A DNA stretch of 18,480 bases, taken from contig JBPCKT010000141.1 of assembly GCA_051004015.1 (NCBI GenBank), positions 1 to 18,480 on the forward strand, written 5' to 3'. Below are positions 1-7,536 of the stretch, piece by piece. Positions within the stretch are counted from its first letter, which is position 1, and the number at the start of each line of letters is the position of its first letter. The position numbers were made by a program, and so were the translations under genes. The notes under the pieces were generated by a model, which saw only the letters and a program-made list of their open reading frames with translations, searched no databases and had not been told where the DNA came from. Origin of the DNA: SXOA01 sp051004015 (GTDB lineage Bacteria; Planctomycetota; Planctomycetia; Pirellulales; Pirellulaceae).

Positions 1-1782
1 GAGCCACTTCTTGTCACCGGTCCCCTGGTGGAGCCGGAGGAGGCCTTCGGCGAGGAAGGCGGAGTCTTGGAGAGAGGCGTTGAGTTTGGCCTTGCCGGAT
101 GGTTTGTCACTGTTTGGAGGAGCGGCCCGGCCGCTTGAAGCGGCCGGGTCGCTGTAGGTCCGCAGTAGGCGGCCCTCTTTCGTCCGCAGGTTCGCCAGCA
201 CGAAGTCCGCACCTTTGGTGGCCGCGGTGAGGTAGCGGTCGTTTTTGAGAATCCGGGCGGCATCCGCCAGTCCTCCAATCATCAGTCCGTTGTCCGCGGT
301 CAGGACCTTCGTATCGGTGAGCGGGCGGGGGCGCTTGTCCCGCGCGGCGAGGAGCTTCTTGCGGATGGGAAGGAGCTGCGCTTCCAGTTCCGACTCCTTC
401 ATCTTCAGCGCCATGGCGATTTCGCTCATCGGTTTCGCAAGCTGCGGCACGTAGAACTTCTCCTCGAAGTTGGGTTCTCCGGTGAGCCCATATACGACGG
501 AAAATAATTGATATTCCTCCTTGGTCAGGAGCTTCTGTACCTCCGCCTTCTCCCAGCGATAAAACTTTCCCTCCTCGTCCTCGGAGTCGGCGTCGATGGC
601 CGCGTAGAACCCGCCGCTGCTGTCCGTCATTTCACGCAGGATGCAGTCGCACATTTCCTCGCAGACGCGGCGGAAATCCTCGCGCCCGGTCAGGCGGAAA
701 GCTTCGGCGTAGATGCCGGCGAGCTGGCCGTTGTCGTAGAGCATTTTTTCAAAATGCGGAATCTTCCAGTAGCGGTCGGTGCTGTAGCGATGAAAACCGC
801 CGCCGAGATGGTCGCGGATGCCGCCCATTTCCATTTTCTCCAGCGTGGCGACGAGCATCTTTTTCGCTTCCTCGTCCTTGCTCCGCTGCACCCGGTCGAT
901 GAGGTACGCCAGATTGCTCGGCTCCGGGAATTTGGGGCGGTTGTCGCTGACCTCGCTGTAGCCGAAGCCGCCGTATTTTTCGTCGAACTGGGAGGCGAGC
1001 TCTTTTTGCACGGATTCATAAAGCTTCTCGTCAATCGGCGTCAGGACCGCGGGTCGCCTCGCTTCGAGCTCCGTCTTGGTGTATTTGACGATGGTCTTGC
1101 CATCCTCGCGGATGCGGTCAGGCGTTTTCTCCCAGACTTCGTGCACGCGCTTCACCAGGGTGAGAAAGCCGGTGGAGGGGCCGCGGTCGCCGTCGCGGGC
1201 GGGGAAGTAGGTGCCGCCAAAGACCGGCTCCGCCTCAGGGGTCAGAAACATGCTCATCGGCCAGCCCCCGCCCCGGCCAGTGCCGGCGAGCTGGTTGTAG
1301 ACCTGCAGGGCGGTCATATAGATGCTGTCGATGTCCGGCCGCTCCTCCCGGTCCACCTTGATGCAGATGAAATGCTTGTTGAGGTAGGCTGCGATTTCTT
1401 CGTCGAGGAACGACTCCCGCTCCATCACGTGGCACCAGTGGCAACTAGAATAGCCCACCGAAAGAAAAATCAGCTTTCCCTCTTTCTTCGCCTTGGCCCG
1501 GGCCTCGTCCCCCCAGGGATACCAGTCCACCGGGTTGTGGGCATGCTGCAGCAGATACGGGCTGGTCTCCTTTGCCAGGCGGTTCGCCGGTTTGGGCTTG
1601 GCAGGGCCGGCGGGCTTGGACTTTGCGGGATTCGCTGGCTTTTCCGGGCCTGCAACCTTGGGCTTTTCAGGTTTGTCCTTTCCAGCCGCCGGCGGTTTCG
1701 CCTTCGGTTCCTCGGCGCAGACATGCCACGAGATGACCAGGGCGAAAATGGTTGCCAGGCATGAAAGAGCGAGCTTGCGCAT
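1..1782 (-). CDS. Exported DUF255 / thioredoxin-fold protein (YyaL/SPATA20 family), 3' end cut off
   Basis: The frame is open from the ATG at 1782 to the window edge, giving 594 visible residues; family members are usually longer, so the C-terminal part lies outside. Residues 1-23 form a signal peptide (Lys-Arg start, hydrophobic core, Cys-Ala-Glu near the cleavage site). Residues about 25-68 are a Lys/Pro/Ala-rich linker. The thioredoxin-like DUF255 domain follows: SPYLLQHAHNPVDWYPWG at 74-91, then SSCHWCHVMERESF with the CHWC motif at 114-117, and DREERPDID. The rest matches the helical (glycosidase-toroid-like) part of the family. Known for the family: CxxC thioredoxin fold, biochemical role poorly defined. 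Inferred: because of the signal peptide it acts outside the cytoplasm, where CHWC could be redox-active. It reads away from the gap at 1783-2407 and shares no operon within the window. Confidence 0.93.
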   Translation of the reverse strand, partial: MRKLALSCLATIFALVISWHVCAEEPKAKPPAAGKDKPEKPKVAGPEKPANPAKSKPAGPAKPKPANRLAKETSPYLLQHAHNPVDWYPWGDEARAKAKKEGKLIFLSVGYSSCHWCHVMERESFLDEEIAAYLNKHFICIKVDREERPDIDSIYMTALQVYNQLAGTGRGGGWPMSMFLTPEAEPVFGGTYFPARDGDRGPSTGFLTLVKRVHEVWEKTPDRIREDGKTIVKYTKTELEARRPAVLTPIDEKLYESVQKELASQFDEKYGGFGYSEVSDNRPKFPEPSNLAYLIDRVQRSKDEEAKKMLVATLEKMEMGGIRDHLGGGFHRYSTDRYWKIPHFEKMLYDNGQLAGIYAEAFRLTGREDFRRVCEEMCDCILREMTDSSGGFYAAIDADSEDEEGKFYRWEKAEVQKLLTKEEYQLFSVVYGLTGEPNFEEKFYVPQLAKPMSEIAMALKMKESELEAQLLPIRKKLLAARDKRPRPLTDTKVLTADNGLMIGGLADAARILKNDRYLTAATKGADFVLANLRTKEGRLLRTYSDPAASSGRAAPPNSDKPSGKAKLNASLQDSAFLAEGLLRLHQGTGDKKWL

Positions 1783-1968
1783 GGGAAATTCCAAGTCGTT
1801 AGAGTTCCTTCGTAGCCTCGAATTGTACCGCCTGGACGAGCCAAAATGTCTTCCGAAGTCCGTCGCGGGCGATAACACGTGATAACCCGCCGCGTCTCCC
1901 CCGATCGGACTATTTTATTCAGGATTCACGTACTAGTTCTCACGGAAGCTTACGTCCAGCCGCTTCGT

Positions 1969-1997
1969 CCTAACCCCCAGCCGCGGCTGGGCTTAGG
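1969..1997. repeat. Palindromic hairpin repeat (REP-like)
   Basis: The core CCCAGCCGCGGCTGGG at 1976-1991 is a perfect 16-base palindrome. It is extended through a 2x1 internal loop by CCTAA (1969-1973) pairing with TTAGG (1993-1997). There is no U-tract after it, so it is not a standard intrinsic terminator. It is more likely an interspersed palindromic repeat or a regulatory fold in the divergent intergenic region. Confidence 0.6.
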
Positions 1998-2369
1998 CTA
2001 ACACGACTCGCCCTAAGTGTGATTCATATCGTCAAAAATACGACCATTGTGATTCATCCTATCTCCAGCAGTTTATAACCAGTTTTTCGTTTCACGCGGG
2101 TCCGTCGGAAGGGTGAGCCGCGTTCGCTCGGCGGTCTATCCCCGCGCGCAAGGCGAACCTCCTTGTCCGACGTAATATGAACAATTGTACCAATAAGGTT
2201 GGCGCCGTCAAGGGGTTCGGAGCCAGAATTATGGGAAATCTTTGGCGGGTCTAACCACGCTTGGAATCAGGCCATCCATCGCTTTCAACTTCCCCCCGCC
2301 CCCCTTATATTCGGGCTATTCCCTGTCGCCCGTTTCTGGGCAGGCTGGAGGCCTACCCCACTTTCTTCC

Positions 2370-2404
2370 CCCCAAACCTCTGCCCTCTAACCTCCAACCT
2401 CTCC
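2370..2404 (+). repeat. Degenerate heptamer tract, consensus CCTCTAA
   Basis: Five tandem seven-base units fill the bases just before the start codon at 2408: CCCCAAA, CCTCTGC, CCTCTAA, CCTCCAA and CCTCTCC. The 7-base register is exact throughout. The tract occupies the place where a ribosome binding site would be, and contains no purine-rich Shine-Dalgarno sequence. Confidence 0.55.
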
Positions 2405-2407
2405 GCC

Positions 2408-3298
2408 ATGCCCAAATCTGCCGTCCGCTACCTGGTGTTCGACGTGGAGAGCGTGGCGGATGCGGCCCTGGTGGCCCGGCTCCGGTATCCCGGCGCGAAC
2501 ATTGAGCCCAGCGAAGCGGTGAAGCAGTATCGGGCGGAGTTGATGAAGAAGAATGATTCGGACTTCATTCCCTATACCTTTCAGCTGCCGATTTCCATTG
2601 TCGTCGCCAAGGTGGCCGCCGACTTTCGGCTGATCGATTTGATTGCCCTGGATGAGCCGCAGTTCCGCTCGCACGTGATGACGGACAACTTCTGGAAGGG
2701 GTGGGACGGATACCGCAAAAAAGGGCCGCTCACGCTGGTCAGCTTCAACGGCCGGACGTTCGACGCGCCGCTGCTGGAGTTGGCCGCGTTCCGCTACGGC
2801 CTGCCCCTGCCGGGGTGGTTCAACAACAACTGCAAAACCTACGAGCAGCCGCGGAACCGCTACAACGCGGAGGCCCACCTGGACCTGCAGGACGTGCTGA
2901 CGAACTTTGGGGCGTCCCGCTTCAGCGGCGGGCTGAACCTGGCGGCCAACCTGCTCGGCAAGCCGGGGAAGATGGACGTGCAAGGCTACATGGTGCAGGA
3001 CCTCTTCAACGAGGGCCGCATCGCCGAAATCAACGACTACTGCCGTTGCGACGTGCTGGACACCTACTTCGTCTTCCTCCGCTGCCACGTCGTGCTCGGC
3101 CAGCTCAAGCTGGAGGAAGAGCAAAAAATCATCGCCGAAACCAAAGCCTGGCTGCAGGAGCGGAGCGCGGTGACGCCGATCTATGGGAGCTATCTGTCGC
3201 GGTGGGGGACGTGGAGGAATCCGTGGGAAGTGGAGGCGCGGCCCGCTGAGACAGCGGCTGAGGGTATTGTCGCACAGGAAACGGCGAGCACAGCGTAG
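2408..3298 (+). CDS. Predicted 3'-5' exonuclease related to the PolB exonuclease domain
   Basis: 296 residues. The fold is a stand-alone DnaQ-like (RNase H-fold) exonuclease of the type called 'predicted 3'-5' exonuclease related to the exonuclease domain of PolB'. Visible motifs: Exo I FDVES with D12 and E14, Exo II SFNGRTFDAPLLE with D119, HLDLQD at 157-162, and Exo III YCRCDVLDTY with D215. These acidic residues would bind two metal ions and cleave nucleotides from a 3' end; substrate is unknown. Start chosen at 2408 because the protein aligns from MPKSAVRYLVFDVES; the frame stays open upstream to 2261, but that part is Pro-rich and crosses the heptamer tract. No Shine-Dalgarno is seen. 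It precedes the YchF-like gene by 127 bases. Confidence 0.88.
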   Translation: MPKSAVRYLVFDVESVADAALVARLRYPGANIEPSEAVKQYRAELMKKNDSDFIPYTFQLPISIVVAKVAADFRLIDLIALDEPQFRSHVMTDNFWKGWDGYRKKGPLTLVSFNGRTFDAPLLELAAFRYGLPLPGWFNNNCKTYEQPRNRYNAEAHLDLQDVLTNFGASRFSGGLNLAANLLGKPGKMDVQGYMVQDLFNEGRIAEINDYCRCDVLDTYFVFLRCHVVLGQLKLEEEQKIIAETKAWLQERSAVTPIYGSYLSRWGTWRNPWEVEARPAETAAEGIVAQETASTA

Positions 3299-3363
3299 GT
3301 CGTTTCGGTTCCTCTTTGGGTTCTCGCCCGCCACGGAAGAGGTTTCCACGCCCGCCCTTGGAG

Positions 3364-3377
3364 ACTCGCCAGCGAGT
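3364..3377. repeat. Short palindrome ACTCGC-CA-GCGAGT
   Basis: A perfect six-base stem with a two-base loop, in the gap between the exonuclease and the YchF-like gene. It shares the CTCGC/GCGAG arms with the hairpin at 4959-4976. It has no U-tract, so termination is unlikely. Confidence 0.35.
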
Positions 3378-3425
3378 ACTTCTAATGAGGAATTCCATTC
3401 GCGAAATCGCCAGCGGCCAGTTGAC

Positions 3426-4454
3426 ATGAAAATCGGCATCGTCGGGTATCAAGGTTCGGGCAAAAGCACCCTCTTCCACTGGCTGACGGGGAAGGAGCCG
3501 GACCCCGCGCTGGCCCATTCTACGCAGTCGGATATGTGTACCGTGCCGGAGCCGCGGATTGCCGATTTGTGCAAGATCTATACGCCCAAAAAGATTACCG
3601 AAGCCAAACTGGAAATCGTCGATACGCCGGGCCTTTCCCGCACGCACGAGGGGAGTGCCCAGAAGCTGGCGATGATTCGCGAGGCGGGAGCCCTGATTGT
3701 GGTGGTGGCGAATTTTGGCGGGGCGATTGCCAAGGCCGACCTGAGCAACTTTGACGACGACCTGCTGATTGCGGACCTCGATATCATCACCGGACGGGTG
3801 ACGCGGCTCCGGGATCAGGTGAAGAAGCCGCGGTCGGACCGGGAAGAGATGCAGAAGGAGTTGGAGGCCCTGGAGCCGCTGCTGGTCGAGCTGGAAAACG
3901 GCAGGCCGCTGACGAACTTCCCCATGTCCGCCGAGCAGAAGAAGGCCAGCCGCTCTTTCCAGCTCTTCAGCGAAAAGCCGCGGCTGGTGATCGTGAATAT
4001 TACGGATGACGACGATAAGCCGGAGCGGTTCCAGGAACTGGCCCGCCCGGGAATGGAATTGCGCGCGATGTGCCTCACCTTGCAGCGGGACCTGGCCGGA
4101 ATGCCGGCTGACGAGCGGCAAGCGTTCTGCACCGAGATGGGAGTGAAACCCTACGACCGGGATGAGCTGATCCGCCGCATCATGGACGCCTCGGGGCAAA
4201 TGCTGTTCTTCACCGCCGGCGACAAGGAAGTCCGCACCTGGATGATCCGCCAGGGAGGGACCGCCCTGGAAGCCGCCGCCGGCATCCACACCGACCTGGC
4301 CAAGGGCTTCATCCGGGCCGAAACCTTCTCCGTCGCCGACATCGTCCGCTGCGGCAGCGAGCGGGAAATCAAAGCTCAGGGACTCAACCGCCAGGAGCCG
4401 AAAGACTACGTCATCAAGGATGGAGATGTGATTACCATCAAGCACAACGCCTAA
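3426..4454 (+). CDS. YchF-like P-loop NTPase with C-terminal TGS/DUF933 domain (divergent paralogue)
   Basis: 342 residues, near the usual ~363 of YchF. Walker A is GYQGSGKST (7-15), G3 is VDTPG (65-69), and the G4 position reads NITD (191-194) instead of the GTPase NKxD; YchF proteins carry NxxE there and prefer ATP. A charged helical segment (about 130-160) fits the YchF coiled-coil insertion. The end, with TAGDKEVRTWMIRQGGTALE, IHTDLAKGFIRAE and DYVIKDGDVITIKHNA, is the TGS-like DUF933 domain. After G3 it reads GLSRTHEGSAQKLAMIREA, unlike the canonical GAS-KGEGLGNxFL signature, so it is probably a paralogue and not the housekeeping YchF. Family role: ribosome-associated ATPase; role of this paralogue unknown. 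Start at 3426 begins directly with the first beta strand; no Shine-Dalgarno. Confidence 0.85.
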   Translation: MKIGIVGYQGSGKSTLFHWLTGKEPDPALAHSTQSDMCTVPEPRIADLCKIYTPKKITEAKLEIVDTPGLSRTHEGSAQKLAMIREAGALIVVVANFGGAIAKADLSNFDDDLLIADLDIITGRVTRLRDQVKKPRSDREEMQKELEALEPLLVELENGRPLTNFPMSAEQKKASRSFQLFSEKPRLVIVNITDDDDKPERFQELARPGMELRAMCLTLQRDLAGMPADERQAFCTEMGVKPYDRDELIRRIMDASGQMLFFTAGDKEVRTWMIRQGGTALEAAAGIHTDLAKGFIRAETFSVADIVRCGSEREIKAQGLNRQEPKDYVIKDGDVITIKHNA

Positions 4455-4489
4455 GTGGCGAATGACGAATTTCGAATGGCGAATGACGA
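4455..4489 (+). repeat. Degenerate heptamer tract, consensus ATGACGA
   Basis: Five exact seven-base units beginning on the base after the YchF-like stop codon: GTGGCGA, ATGACGA, ATTTCGA, ATGGCGA and ATGACGA. Both possible start codons of the next gene (GTG 4455, ATG 4476) are first triplets of units. The tract is both intergenic spacer and N-terminal coding sequence. Confidence 0.7.
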
Positions 4490-4952
4490 AGAAACCAGCA
4501 TCATCGAACTATTGGACTCCCCGGAATTCATCCCCACCGTTGTTCGCTGGATTCGCCAGGAGTGGCCGGACGCCCGCAACGATGCCGCGATTGAAGAACG
4601 GCTCTGCGGGTCACGCCGGGGAGGCACTTTGCCTTTAGCCCTGGTTGCGGTATTGAACTCGGCGCCGATTGGATTTGCCAGTCTCACGCTCTACGAGAAT
4701 GGAATCGAGCAGGGCCGGCCGCACTGGATTGACGCCCTGTACGTCGAGCCGGCCTATCGCGGTCATGGAATCGCCCGGCAGATGCTCCAAGCCGCGGAGG
4801 AAAAGTCCGTTGTTTTGGGATTAACGGAGCTTTTTGCCTTGACCGAAATTCCCGGCCTCTATCACAAGTGCGGCTGGCGCAGCGTGGAGGAAATCACGAC
4901 CCCCACCGGCCGCGACTTCATCGTGGCCCGGCGGCTGGACGAAAAGGGATAG
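4476..4952 (+). CDS. GNAT-family N-acetyltransferase
   Basis: 158 residues from the ATG at 4476. The acetyl-CoA binding motif A is clear: LYVEPAYRGHGIARQML (V-x-x-x-x-R-G-x-G-I-A), followed by helix alpha-3 and ALTEIPGLYHKCGWRSVEE, the typical beta-5/alpha-4 'Y-x-x-x-G-W/F' region. Small GNAT proteins transfer acetyl groups to amines of metabolites, peptides or antibiotics; the substrate is not predictable. A GTG at 4455, abutting the previous TAA, would add seven residues, all encoded by the heptamer repeat. I prefer ATG 4476, but neither has a Shine-Dalgarno sequence. Zero or 21-base spacing from the YchF-like gene suggests co-transcription. Confidence 0.85.
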   Translation: MANDEETSIIELLDSPEFIPTVVRWIRQEWPDARNDAAIEERLCGSRRGGTLPLALVAVLNSAPIGFASLTLYENGIEQGRPHWIDALYVEPAYRGHGIARQMLQAAEEKSVVLGLTELFALTEIPGLYHKCGWRSVEEITTPTGRDFIVARRLDEKG

Positions 4953-4958
4953 ATGGTG

Positions 4959-4976
4959 GCTCGCTTGTCGGCGAGC
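4959..4976. repeat. Short hairpin GCTCGC-TTGTCG-GCGAGC
   Basis: Six-base perfect stem with a six-base loop, in the 48 bases between the GNAT stop and the ATG at 5001. Its presence here is the reason for placing the start of the next gene downstream of it. Arms resemble the palindrome at 3364-3377. Confidence 0.4.
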
Positions 4977-5000
4977 AGCATTTCGGCGAACATCAATCCC

Positions 5001-5870
5001 ATGACATCCCTGTCCCACGCCACGTTTGAAATCACCGTCAGCGACCCCATCCGCGCGGCGGCCGGGGGAATGCGGGAGCTGGCTTGGATTCTGGCGGGAA
5101 ACGTCGCTCTACATGCCTCGCTCCTGGCCGTGGCGAGCATCATCCCCGTCAACTCTGCCGCCTGGATGCTCAGCGCGGTTCCTCACCAACCTTCCCACGG
5201 AGACAACACGATCCAGCTCTCCGCGGCATTCCTGGACGCGGCAGCGAGCAAAAACGAGCAAGCCGAGGCTGCGCCGGCCGTCGTCATCGAGTCCCTGCCG
5301 GTCAGCAGGGAAGGAAGCAGCGACTTGGCCCCGCGCAAGTTGGATATCTCTCCGCTGGCCTCGCTCGCCGCGCCGCGGGATGCAGTCGCCGATGCGGAAT
5401 CACTGGAGGAAGCGGCGGCTCTGAGTCAGGCAGTGCCTGAAACGGCGCGAAGAGAAATGAAAGAGCACCCTCCGGAAGTTGCTGACGCACGCACGGAGTT
5501 GGCCCGCGAAGTGACGAGCCAGCTCCCCGCCGATGCCAACTCCACGTCGAGCCAGGCCAGCGCGGCCGTTTCCTCGCCCCAGGCCAGCGGAGCCCCCGAC
5601 GTGCTCCCCAGCGAGATTTGCAATCCCTTCCCCGCCTATCCGCCGGAACTGCTCGCCCGCCGCATCCAGGCCACCGTCGTCCTCCGCCTGAAAATCGCCG
5701 CCGACGGCACGCTCGCCGCAGCCGCCATCCATCGCACCAGCGGCTACGAGGCCATGGACCAGGCCGCCCTCGCCGGCGTCAAATCCTGGAAGTTCAAGCC
5801 GGCGATGAAAGACGGCAAGCCCACGGAAACCACGGTCCGCAAGCCGTTCAAATTCGTCATCAGTGAGTGA
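5001..5870 (+). CDS. TonB-family energy-transducing protein
   Basis: 289 residues. Layout is that of TonB: short cytoplasmic start, one membrane segment (about 27-49, ELAWILAGNVALHASLLAVA), a long low-complexity Ala/Glu/Ser/Pro periplasmic spacer (about 60-200), and a C-terminal TonB domain (about 202-289) with NPFPAYPPELLARRIQATV, LRLKIAADGTL, RTSGYEAMDQAALAGVKSWKFKPA and a final beta strand. TonB proteins pass proton-motive energy from ExbB/ExbD to outer-membrane transporters; no exbB/exbD is present in the window. An ATG at 4953, touching the GNAT stop, is in frame, but the extra 16 residues would be encoded by a hairpin repeat, so 5001 is preferred. The stop overlaps the next start (TGATG), indicating translational coupling to the glycosyltransferase. 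Confidence 0.85.
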   Translation: MTSLSHATFEITVSDPIRAAAGGMRELAWILAGNVALHASLLAVASIIPVNSAAWMLSAVPHQPSHGDNTIQLSAAFLDAAASKNEQAEAAPAVVIESLPVSREGSSDLAPRKLDISPLASLAAPRDAVADAESLEEAAALSQAVPETARREMKEHPPEVADARTELAREVTSQLPADANSTSSQASAAVSSPQASGAPDVLPSEICNPFPAYPPELLARRIQATVVLRLKIAADGTLAAAAIHRTSGYEAMDQAALAGVKSWKFKPAMKDGKPTETTVRKPFKFVISE

Positions 5871-7039
5871 TGCACTACTACCACCTGCTTATGCCCTATC
5901 TCGCCGGCCTGAGCCTCTTCCTCACGCTGGTGGTCTTCGCCCTCTGGATCTATGCCGGCCTGTTGATCAAAAAGCTCCGCGATCTGCCGTTGCCGCAGGA
6001 AGGAGCATTACTGCCGCGAGTTTCGCTGGTCGCACCGGCCCGGAATGAAGAGCGAAACATCGAACAGGCGGTCCGCTCGCTCCTGAAGCTCGATTACCCG
6101 GACCTGCAAATCACGCTCGTCAACGACCGCTCGACCGATTCCACTGGCCAAATCCTGGACCGGCTGGCGGCGGAGTTTCCGCAGCTCAACGTGGTGCATC
6201 TCACGGAGTTGCCGGCGGGCTGGTTGGGAAAGAATTACGCCATGCAGCACGGAGCGGAGCGAAGCGGCGGCGAATGGATCTTATTCACCGACGCCGACAT
6301 CATCTTTGAGCCGAGCACGCTCAAACGGGCCATCCGCTACGCCATGGAAACCGGTGTGGATCATCTGGCCGGCGCGCCGAATGCCAAGATGCCCTCCTGG
6401 ATCTTGAAGTGTTTTGTGGTCACGTTCTCCATGAACTTTCTGCTCTTCGTCCGGGCCTGGGGAATTCGCAATCCCAACAGCACGGCCCACGTCGGCATTG
6501 GTGCGTTCAACCTGATCCGCCGCGAGGTCTTTGAGAAAATCGAAGGCTTCCGCCCCATCAAAATGCGGCCCGACGACGATCTCAAACTCGGCAAGCTTGT
6601 CAAGCTCCGCGGCTTTCGGCAAGACCTGGTGACTGGTGGCGACGGCATGATTGTCGTCGAATGGTATAGCTCCGTTTGGGAGATGGTCCGCGGCCTCGAG
6701 AAAAACATGTACGCTGCCATCGACTACAGCCTGCCGGCCGCGGCGTTCATCTCCGCCTCGATGCTCCTGCTCAATATCTGGCCGTACTTCGCCATCTTCC
6801 TCACCACGGGACCAGCCCGCTGGCTGTACATCGCCGATGTCGCGGCCCTCACGGTCCTGCTCGCCTGCTCGGCCCGCGAAACCCGCAATCCGCTTTCCTG
6901 CGCCCTCGGTTTTCCCATCGCCGTGTCGTTTTTCTTGTTCATCCAGTGGCGGTCCATCTTCCTCACCTACCGGAACAACGGCATCCAGTGGCGAGACACG
7001 CATTATTCGCTGGCGGAGTTGAGAGCGAACCGAATTTAG
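5870..7039 (+). CDS. Membrane-bound family 2 glycosyltransferase (HpnB/CrtQ-like)
   Basis: 389 residues. One N-terminal membrane segment (about 8-32), then a GT-A catalytic domain: VSLVAPARNEERNI (51-64), VNDRSTDST (84-92), the metal/nucleotide-sugar motif FTDADI with D141 and D143, and the acceptor-side acidic motif RPDDDLKLG (233-241). The C-terminus has about three membrane helices (288-312, 317-335, 345-360). Known relatives add sugars to hopanoids, carotenoids or other membrane lipids from a nucleotide sugar; the actual acceptor here cannot be told. ATG 5870 overlaps the TonB stop by one base; a GTG at 5867 is also in frame. The overlap suggests an envelope-related operon with the TonB-like gene. 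Confidence 0.85.
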   Translation: MHYYHLLMPYLAGLSLFLTLVVFALWIYAGLLIKKLRDLPLPQEGALLPRVSLVAPARNEERNIEQAVRSLLKLDYPDLQITLVNDRSTDSTGQILDRLAAEFPQLNVVHLTELPAGWLGKNYAMQHGAERSGGEWILFTDADIIFEPSTLKRAIRYAMETGVDHLAGAPNAKMPSWILKCFVVTFSMNFLLFVRAWGIRNPNSTAHVGIGAFNLIRREVFEKIEGFRPIKMRPDDDLKLGKLVKLRGFRQDLVTGGDGMIVVEWYSSVWEMVRGLEKNMYAAIDYSLPAAAFISASMLLLNIWPYFAIFLTTGPARWLYIADVAALTVLLACSARETRNPLSCALGFPIAVSFFLFIQWRSIFLTYRNNGIQWRDTHYSLAELRANRI

Positions 7040-7094
7040 AGGATGAGCCGCCGAGCTTGCGTCGCGTTCGGCAAAGAAGTGCTTTCGCCGACCT

Positions 7095-7512
7095 TTATCT
7101 ATCGCTGACGCGATATCTTTCGATGACAATCATCTGGCCAGAAACTCCGTTGTCGAATTGGACGCAGCGGAAATCCTCTACCGCAACATAGGTCTTTCCA
7201 CCCCCGGGTTTCCTGAGCCAGCTTGGTTTTTCCTTCCAGTTTGGCATTGAGCTGAGCGGCACTGATTTCCTGGACCGAGGCGACCTCGAATGCGCCGCGC
7301 AATTCCTTGGGGACGTCTCGTTCTTGTTCGTCACTTAATCTTCCAGAAAAGTCATTGGGGATTCCAAAGCAGGTATTGGTATCTGCCGGAGCTGGAGCAG
7401 GGACGTGTGCTTGAACTGCGTCAGCGCTCGGTGCCGTTGGGTACGGCGACTCCGATGGTCGGCAACCAAGAGCCAAAACCGGCAACCAGAGAAACATGAG
7501 GCGACTTGCCAT
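7095..7512 (-). pseudogene. Small lipoprotein, apparently frameshifted in a C5 run
   Basis: Starts at 7512 with a good ribosome binding site (GGGAGGT at 7525-7519, six-base spacing). The first 17 residues are a lipoprotein signal ending in LALGC (Cys17 would be lipidated). A Pro/Ala-rich stretch and a short domain (about residues 45-95) follow. The continuous frame ends at 7099 with an implausible Arg-rich tail (RQRSFWPDDCHRKISRQR). Shifting by one base at the C5 run 7201-7205 gives a much more protein-like end, TYVAVEDFRCVQF then GQMIVIERYRVSDR, stopping at 7095. I read this as a one-base insertion in the genome or a homopolymer sequencing error. Family not recognised. It lies 24 bases after the stop of the toxin-partner gene on the same strand, so it may belong to that operon. 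Confidence 0.5.
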
Positions 7513-7536
7513 GATAAGACCTCCCGCAGAATCTGT

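Larger units (their letters stand above)
1783..2407. other. Non-coding gap between divergent genes
   Basis: I see no convincing gene, tRNA or other RNA gene here. It lies between two divergent genes, so the promoters of both should be inside it, but no clear -35/-10 pair stands out. It contains a hairpin (1969-1997), a ten-base direct repeat TGTGATTCAT at 2018-2027 and 2048-2057 (exactly 30 bases apart, a possible operator pair, unproven), and a pyrimidine-rich heptamer tract just before the start codon at 2408. Base composition is more AT-rich in 2000-2090 than in the flanking genes. Confidence 0.7.

Noticed and set aside
508..1764. Long plus-strand open frame opposite the DUF255 gene
   Set aside because: Codes low-complexity sequence; the minus strand has the recognisable DUF255 protein. 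It is a shadow caused by high G+C.
3129..4445. Long minus-strand open frame opposite the YchF-like gene
   Set aside because: No recognisable domain, while the plus strand has Walker A and TGS motifs.
7069..7090. Hairpin CGGCAAAG...CTTTCGCCG between convergent genes as a terminator
   Set aside because: Stem is bulged and there is no U-tract on either strand.
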